Assembly (NCBI GenBank): GCA_963695705.1
Contig: CAVOHB010000009.1
Coordinates: 310,001-374,000 of the forward strand
Length of the DNA stretch: 64,000 bases
Direction of reading: 5' to 3'
From: JBKPNJ01 sp963695705
GTDB taxonomy: Bacteria; Actinomycetota; Actinomycetes; Propionibacteriales; Nocardioidaceae
This document shows positions 59,949-64,000 of the stretch, one piece after another. Every line of letters begins with the position of its first letter. The stretch's first letter is position 1. The translations under genes were made by a program, and so were the position numbers. Under the pieces are notes generated by a model, which saw only the letters and a list, made by a program, of their open reading frames with translations, had not been told where the DNA came from and ran no database searches.

Positions 59949-61388
59949 GTGCAGATTCCGGACCCCGCCCTGGTGCTGCTGGTCGGCGCGTCCGGGTCCG
60001 GGAAGTCGGCCTGGGCCGCGGCGCGCTACCGCGACGTCGAGGTGGTGTCCTCCGACGCGCTGCGCGCGGTGGTGGGCAGCGGCACCGCTGACCTCGATGC
60101 GTCCCAGGACGCCTTTCGCCTGCTCGACCAGATCGTCGAAGGCCGTGCCCGACGTGGCCTCACCGTCGTTATCGACACACTGGGCCAGGATCCGGTGCGA
60201 CGGGCAGCGTGGGCGGCGATGGCTCGCGGGTCCGGGCTCCCGCTGGTGGCCGTCGTCTTCGACACGCCGGCCGCCGTATGCCGGGCGCGCAACGCCTCGC
60301 GCGGCCGGCCCGTCCCCGCCGCAGTGCTGTCCGGGCAGCTGCGCCGCATGCGCGAGATCAGTTCTGAGCTCGAGCGGGAGGGCTGGGACGTGCGGGTCCT
60401 CTCAGCGGACGAGCCGCCGCCGGTGGCAGCCCCGGCGGCTACAGCCGCCAGCCGTGCGGACGACGGCCCGCGGGTGATGCTCCAGGTCGGGCGGTTCCCA
60501 TGGGGTGAGGACCCGCTCGGCTGGCTGCGCGGCATCGCCCTCGCGGCGGCCGAAGGCGGCTTCGCGGGCGTCGCCCTGATGGACCACCTGATCCAGATCC
60601 CGCAGGTGGGACGGGCGTGGGAGCCGATCCCCGAGCCGTGGGTGACACTCGGAGCGCTCGCGGCGCTTGGCACCGACCTCGAGCTCGGCACCCTCTGCAC
60701 CCCTGCAACATTCCGCGCACCAGGCATCATCGCCAAGGCGGCCGCCACCCTCGACGTGCTCACCGGCGGCCGGGCCTTTTGCGGACTCGGCGCCGGCTGG
60801 TGGGCCCGCGAGCACGCCGCCTGGGGCCTGGCCTTCCCCGCCACCGCACGACGCCTCGACGACCTCGCGGTCGCCGCCGAGACGCTTCGGGCTCTCTGGG
60901 CCCCCGGCACCAAGGAATATCACGGCGAACGGGTCTCGCTGCCCGAAACCACCTGCTACCCAAGGCCCATCGGCCGGCTGCAGTTGATCGTGGGAGGCGG
61001 CGGGGAGCGTCGTACACTTCGCATCGCCGCCCAGTGGGGCGATGCCTGCAACATCCGCGCCGACCTCGACACGGTTCGCCGCAAGACGGCCGTCCTGCGC
61101 CGGCACTGCGACGACATCGGGCGACCGCACGACGAGGTTCAGGTGACCGTACTCGACGTTGCGATCGTCGGCACCAGCCGGGAGGACACCTGGGCCCGCG
61201 TCGAACGACAGCGCGGGCGCACCAGAGCCGCTGACTTCGCCGCCCGCCATCACGCCGGCGAAGTCGCGACCCACCGAGAGCGCCACCAGCGGCTGTTCGA
61301 CGAAGGGGTGCACACCGTTTTTCTCGCGCTCCCCGACCTCGACGGACCCGACGACGTGGACCGAGTCGCCGCGCTCTCCGGACGGTGA
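59949..61388 (+). CDS. P-loop kinase fused to an LLM-class F420-dependent oxidoreductase
   Basis: The 479-aa protein joins two unrelated domains. Residues 1-150 are a small P-loop kinase (LLVGASGSGKSAWAAARY, VVSSDALRAVVG, VVIDTLGQDP) like polynucleotide-kinase-type enzymes. From about residue 180 a luciferase-like TIM barrel begins (VMLQVGRFPWGEDP, GVALMDHLIQIP, ELGTLCTPATFRAPGIIAKAAATLD, GLGAGWWAREHAAWG). I chose GTG at 59949, where the kinase strand begins. The barrel probably uses F420. Substrate and kinase target are unknown. Confidence 0.87.
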   Translation: MQIPDPALVLLVGASGSGKSAWAAARYRDVEVVSSDALRAVVGSGTADLDASQDAFRLLDQIVEGRARRGLTVVIDTLGQDPVRRAAWAAMARGSGLPLVAVVFDTPAAVCRARNASRGRPVPAAVLSGQLRRMREISSELEREGWDVRVLSADEPPPVAAPAATAASRADDGPRVMLQVGRFPWGEDPLGWLRGIALAAAEGGFAGVALMDHLIQIPQVGRAWEPIPEPWVTLGALAALGTDLELGTLCTPATFRAPGIIAKAAATLDVLTGGRAFCGLGAGWWAREHAAWGLAFPATARRLDDLAVAAETLRALWAPGTKEYHGERVSLPETTCYPRPIGRLQLIVGGGGERRTLRIAAQWGDACNIRADLDTVRRKTAVLRRHCDDIGRPHDEVQVTVLDVAIVGTSREDTWARVERQRGRTRAADFAARHHAGEVATHRERHQRLFDEGVHTVFLALPDLDGPDDVDRVAALSGR

Positions 61389-61513
61389 CCTCCGATCCCT
61401 GAGAGGGTTCCGGCGCGATCTGGGGCTTGCCGGCGTGACGTGCTGCCCGTCGCAGCAGGAACATGGCGACCCGCCAGTCGTCGTCCACCGTCGCGGCGGC
61501 GGCCGGCACGCGG

Positions 61514-62470
61514 TCAGCCGGTGCTCGGGTTGAGTGTGAGGAGGTGTTCGAGCTGTTCACGCACAGTGCTCAGGTCGAGTTCGGCCGCACCGGCATTGGA
61601 GCACATGTGTCGGCCGTTCCGGCTGCCGGCAATGGCGCCGGTCACCCCGGGTTGGTCGAGCACCCAGGCGATCGCGACCTGCGAAATGGTTGCGTCGAGC
61701 TGATCGGCGATCGGGCGGAGCCCGTCGACGACCGCGAAGCTTCTCTCGATTCTGCCGGGGGCGAGCAGTCGCCGATAGAACGCCGACTCGAGCCATGGCC
61801 CGGTCCAGAGGGCCAGGATCTCCTGAGGGGTCTTACCGGTCAGGATCCCACTCGCGAGCGGCTCATAGATGACGACCCCGATCCCGAGCTCCCCGCATCG
61901 GCGAATCAAGTCCCGATCATCGAGATAGTCGATCATCGACAGACCGGTCTGCACGACGTCGACCGGTCGCTGCTCGTGGCACCGCTCGATGTCGGTGATC
62001 TCGTAGTTCGACAGTCCGATGGCGCGGACCAGTCCGCGAGCTACCAACTCGGCCATCGCGCCCCAGGTCTCCTCCAGCGGCACACCGGTCTCGTCGGGCC
62101 AATGCAGGAAGTACACGTCAAGCACCTCGCGGCCCAGGCGCCGCAGACTGCCCTCGCAAGCCGCGTGGACCTGCTCCGGCCGGAATCCGCTGCCGCCACC
62201 AGTGATGGCGGCTCCGGGAGCCACCTTGGTCGACACCAGCGACCCGGCGTCGACCCGGGCCAGCGCGGCGCCGATCAGGGACTCGTTGGCGGTGGCGAGA
62301 TAGTTCTCCGACGTGTCGAGCCAGTTCACCCCGGCCTGGGCCGCATCGGCGATTACGTTCGCGGCTCGATCTACATCCGGCGTCTCCCCGGCCTCCGGCC
62401 CCAGCTCGAAGCCCCCGAGGCCTAGACGGGACAGCCAGACATCCGTCCTACCGAGGACGCCAGAGTCCAT
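61514..62470 (-). CDS. Aldo/keto reductase
   Basis: The 318-aa protein is a complete aldo/keto reductase with Asp and Tyr in WLDTSENYLATANE (about residues 51-58), Lys in LVSTKVAPG (about 82) and His in DVYFLHWPDE (about 124). The tail GAIAGSRNGRHMCSNAGA binds NADP(H). It differs clearly from the enzyme at 1644. The convergent neighbour is the kinase-LLM fusion. The substrate is unknown. Confidence 0.9.
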   Translation of the reverse strand: MDSGVLGRTDVWLSRLGLGGFELGPEAGETPDVDRAANVIADAAQAGVNWLDTSENYLATANESLIGAALARVDAGSLVSTKVAPGAAITGGGSGFRPEQVHAACEGSLRRLGREVLDVYFLHWPDETGVPLEETWGAMAELVARGLVRAIGLSNYEITDIERCHEQRPVDVVQTGLSMIDYLDDRDLIRRCGELGIGVVIYEPLASGILTGKTPQEILALWTGPWLESAFYRRLLAPGRIERSFAVVDGLRPIADQLDATISQVAIAWVLDQPGVTGAIAGSRNGRHMCSNAGAAELDLSTVREQLEHLLTLNPSTG

Positions 62471-62743
62471 AACTGCCTCCTGTCCCGCCTAAGCTACCGC
62501 TGCTACTCGGCTCCGGTGGTGGTGCCGGTGAGCAGTGGAACCCGGCTACACCCGAGCCCCGGGGATTCTCTGCCGCTGGCTCGGCCAGGCAATGACACGA
62601 CTTCCGGCTTTCGGCATGGCTTTCATCGCGCACAACTTTTCCAGCCGAGTGAGTCGTACCCGTCTGTCAGACTTGACAACTCGACCGAGCGGCAGACCTG
62701 GCGGGTGTTGGCTCGCCGGGCAGCGAACGGGAAGGGCGCCTCC

Positions 62744-63391
62744 ATGGCTGCATACGCGGTTACGCATCTCGACGCGATCGAGGAATTTGCCGACGCGGGC
62801 TGTCACTATCGGCCGATCCGACACCAACTGGGCATCACGGCGTTCGGAGTGACTGCTTGGACTGCCCGTGCAGCAGGAGACCTTGTTATCAACGAGCACG
62901 ACGAGGGCGACCCGACTGCGGACCAGGAGCTCTTTCTCGTACTGCGCGGCCACGCGGTGTTCGAGCTTGACGGTGACCGGGTCGACGCGCCGACGGGAAC
63001 TCTCGTTTTCGCCCCTCCCCGCACGAAGCGGATGGCCACCGCCAAGGCGGAGGCGACGACGATCATCGCGCTGGAAGGCACGCCGGGACAGGCGTACGAG
63101 CCCCGCGGCTGGGAGCTGTGGGCTCCGCTGGCCCCCCACTATGCGGCGGGCGAGTACGCCGCGGTCGCCGACCGTCTCGGCAGCCTGGTCGCAGCCAATC
63201 CGCAGTACCCCATGCTGTTCTTCAACCTCGCCTGCTGCGAGAGCCTCTCCGGCCGGACAGGGGACGCGCTCGATCACCTCCGGCACGCCGTCGAGATGTC
63301 GGAGGAGTTTCGCCAGTCCGCGAAGGCCGACTCCGACCTTGATCCGATCCGCGGTGAACCCGCGTTCAAGCAACTGATCGGCGGCGACTAG
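62744..63391 (+). CDS. Cupin protein with a TPR-like C-terminus
   Basis: The 215-aa protein has a cupin-like part (about residues 20-115: GITAFGVTAWTARAAGD, ELFLVLRGHAVFELDGD, APTGTLVFAPP) followed by a TPR-like helical segment (about 130-205: YAAVADRLGSLVAANPQYP, NLACCESLSGRTGDALDHL). I chose the ATG at 62744, preceded by GAAGGG. This cupin-TPR layout is frequent in actinobacteria; the function is unknown. It stands alone. Confidence 0.82.
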   Translation: MAAYAVTHLDAIEEFADAGCHYRPIRHQLGITAFGVTAWTARAAGDLVINEHDEGDPTADQELFLVLRGHAVFELDGDRVDAPTGTLVFAPPRTKRMATAKAEATTIIALEGTPGQAYEPRGWELWAPLAPHYAAGEYAAVADRLGSLVAANPQYPMLFFNLACCESLSGRTGDALDHLRHAVEMSEEFRQSAKADSDLDPIRGEPAFKQLIGGD

Positions 63392-63589
63392 AGGGGCACT
63401 CGACGCCCGGGGTGCCACATGCGGACGCCAACCGGTCCGACCTCGGCTGCAAGTCCCTGAGCTCCATGTGATGCTGTCCGCGAGCAGTGAGTCGATGAGC
63501 CGAGCCCGAAAGTGAAACGGCCGATGAGACGCGTGGCTCGCAGCGGCCGGCCCTTGACGCTGGGCACGAGAGCGCGAAGCGAGCGTCTC

Positions 63590-64000
63590 TCAGTGAGGTG
63601 TGGCGCGTCGTGCGGCGGCTGCCGATCCGGGTGTGGGAAACCATCGGAATATCACGGCTGACTGGCCGAGAGTCCAGACCGCGTTGCACACCCAGTAGGC
63701 CAGCAGCGCGACGGGTACGACGCCGCCGGCCGCCAGCATGGTTAGCGCCGAGAGCGCTGGCATGAGGTGTTGGGCTTGAACCATCGCCTCCGGCAGCGCG
63801 CGGGCGATGCTGTTGGGGACGATGAGGTACTTCTGGGTGAGGTACGACAGCACCGCGGTGGCACAGGCCAATCCCGCCACGACCGCCAGATGTGTCGGTC
63901 CGGCGCCGAGGTATCCGCGTTCGGCCAGCCGAACGCCCAGTATTGTGGCCCCGCCCAGGGATGCGACCAACCCAGAGTCCATCACGCCCACGGTCTGTCC
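63590..64000 (-). CDS. YidC/Oxa1-family membrane insertase, C-terminal part (partial)
   Basis: The frame is open to the window edge and encodes the last three helices of a YidC-like protein: LGAGPTHLAVVAGLACATAV, MPALSALTMLAAGGVVPVAL and YWVCNAVWTLGQSAVIFRWF, with the typical end PTPGSAAAARR. YidC helps insert proteins into the membrane. The conserved N-terminal helices lie beyond the window. The sequence suggests the divergent actinobacterial paralogue rather than the main copy beside rnpA/rpmH, but that cannot be settled here. Confidence 0.85.
   Translation of the reverse strand, partial: GQTVGVMDSGLVASLGGATILGVRLAERGYLGAGPTHLAVVAGLACATAVLSYLTQKYLIVPNSIARALPEAMVQAQHLMPALSALTMLAAGGVVPVALLAYWVCNAVWTLGQSAVIFRWFPTPGSAAAARRATPH

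Noticed and set aside
1..64000. Search for CRISPR arrays, tRNA/rRNA genes, insertion sequences and phage genes
   Set aside because: No regularly spaced repeats, tRNA-like cloverleafs, transposase motifs or phage structural genes were noticed by eye.

Overview
The window is about 64 kb of GC-rich DNA with actinobacterial codon use, many GTG starts and many ATGA/GTGA stop-start overlaps. Gene content points to a high-GC actinomycete (Actinomycetota) that meets oxygen limitation. There are DevR/DevS (DosR/DosS)-type regulators, many universal stress proteins, F420/FMN split-barrel proteins, an F420-type luciferase-like oxidoreductase and a group 3b-type NiFe hydrogenase. No rRNA, tRNA, CRISPR array, insertion sequence or phage gene was seen. 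I cannot name the genus from sequence alone.

Layout. 1-5.4 kb: a partial gene, a secreted protein, an aldo/keto reductase, an alpha/beta hydrolase, a membrane protein fused to a deazaflavin-nitroreductase-like domain, and a CBS-domain protein. 5.4-48.5 kb: a dormancy/hypoxia island. Nearly every transcription unit here is preceded by a 14-18 bp palindrome of the form GGGNCYTTNGNCCC, which matches the known DosR box; I list 18 plus one tandem variant. Units in the island are an ABC exporter with an ABM-like gene, flavodoxins, five universal stress protein genes (one a pseudogene), GAPDH, three split-barrel proteins, a zinc alcohol dehydrogenase, a second ABC exporter, devR, a GNAT/ADP-forming acyl-CoA synthetase fusion, the hydrogenase operon with a cyclic-nucleotide-binding-fold protein, a flavin monooxygenase, a GH65 phosphorylase, devS, a DUF1918-DUF1876 (Rv1738-like) protein, a DoxX protein, an opine-dehydrogenase-like protein, an Rv2004c-like kinase, membrane proteins and arginine deiminase. 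49-57 kb: a DUF4389 protein, a compact membrane electron-transfer module (cytochrome b-like protein, ferredoxin, NuoF-like protein, ferric-reductase-like protein, ApbE, small membrane protein) and an OmpR/HisKA two-component pair. 57-64 kb: ordinary chromosomal genes (DUF4386, DinB, cupins, a kinase-LLM fusion, an aldo/keto reductase) and the end of a YidC-like insertase.

How the genes may work together (inference). DevS keeps the heme-ligand His and distal Tyr of DosS, so low O2 or NO/CO could activate DevR. DevR appears to sit in an operon behind a split-barrel gene with the best palindrome in the window, which suggests autoregulation. The boxed targets cover H2/NAD(P)H redox balancing, substrate-level ATP production (arginine deiminase; acyl-CoA synthetase without its own box), a glycolytic step (GAPDH), ribosome-related dormancy (DUF1876) and universal stress proteins.

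Quality note. At least eight single-base frameshifts disrupt otherwise intact genes. Most lie in short homopolymers, and two compensate each other inside one gene. They look more like residual sequencing indels than real gene decay. Separately, a USP pseudogene (about 40.1-40.7 kb), a 250-bp remnant of a second Rv2004c-like kinase (38.97-39.22 kb) and a RibD/DHFR-like fragment (57.1 kb) look like genuine decay.
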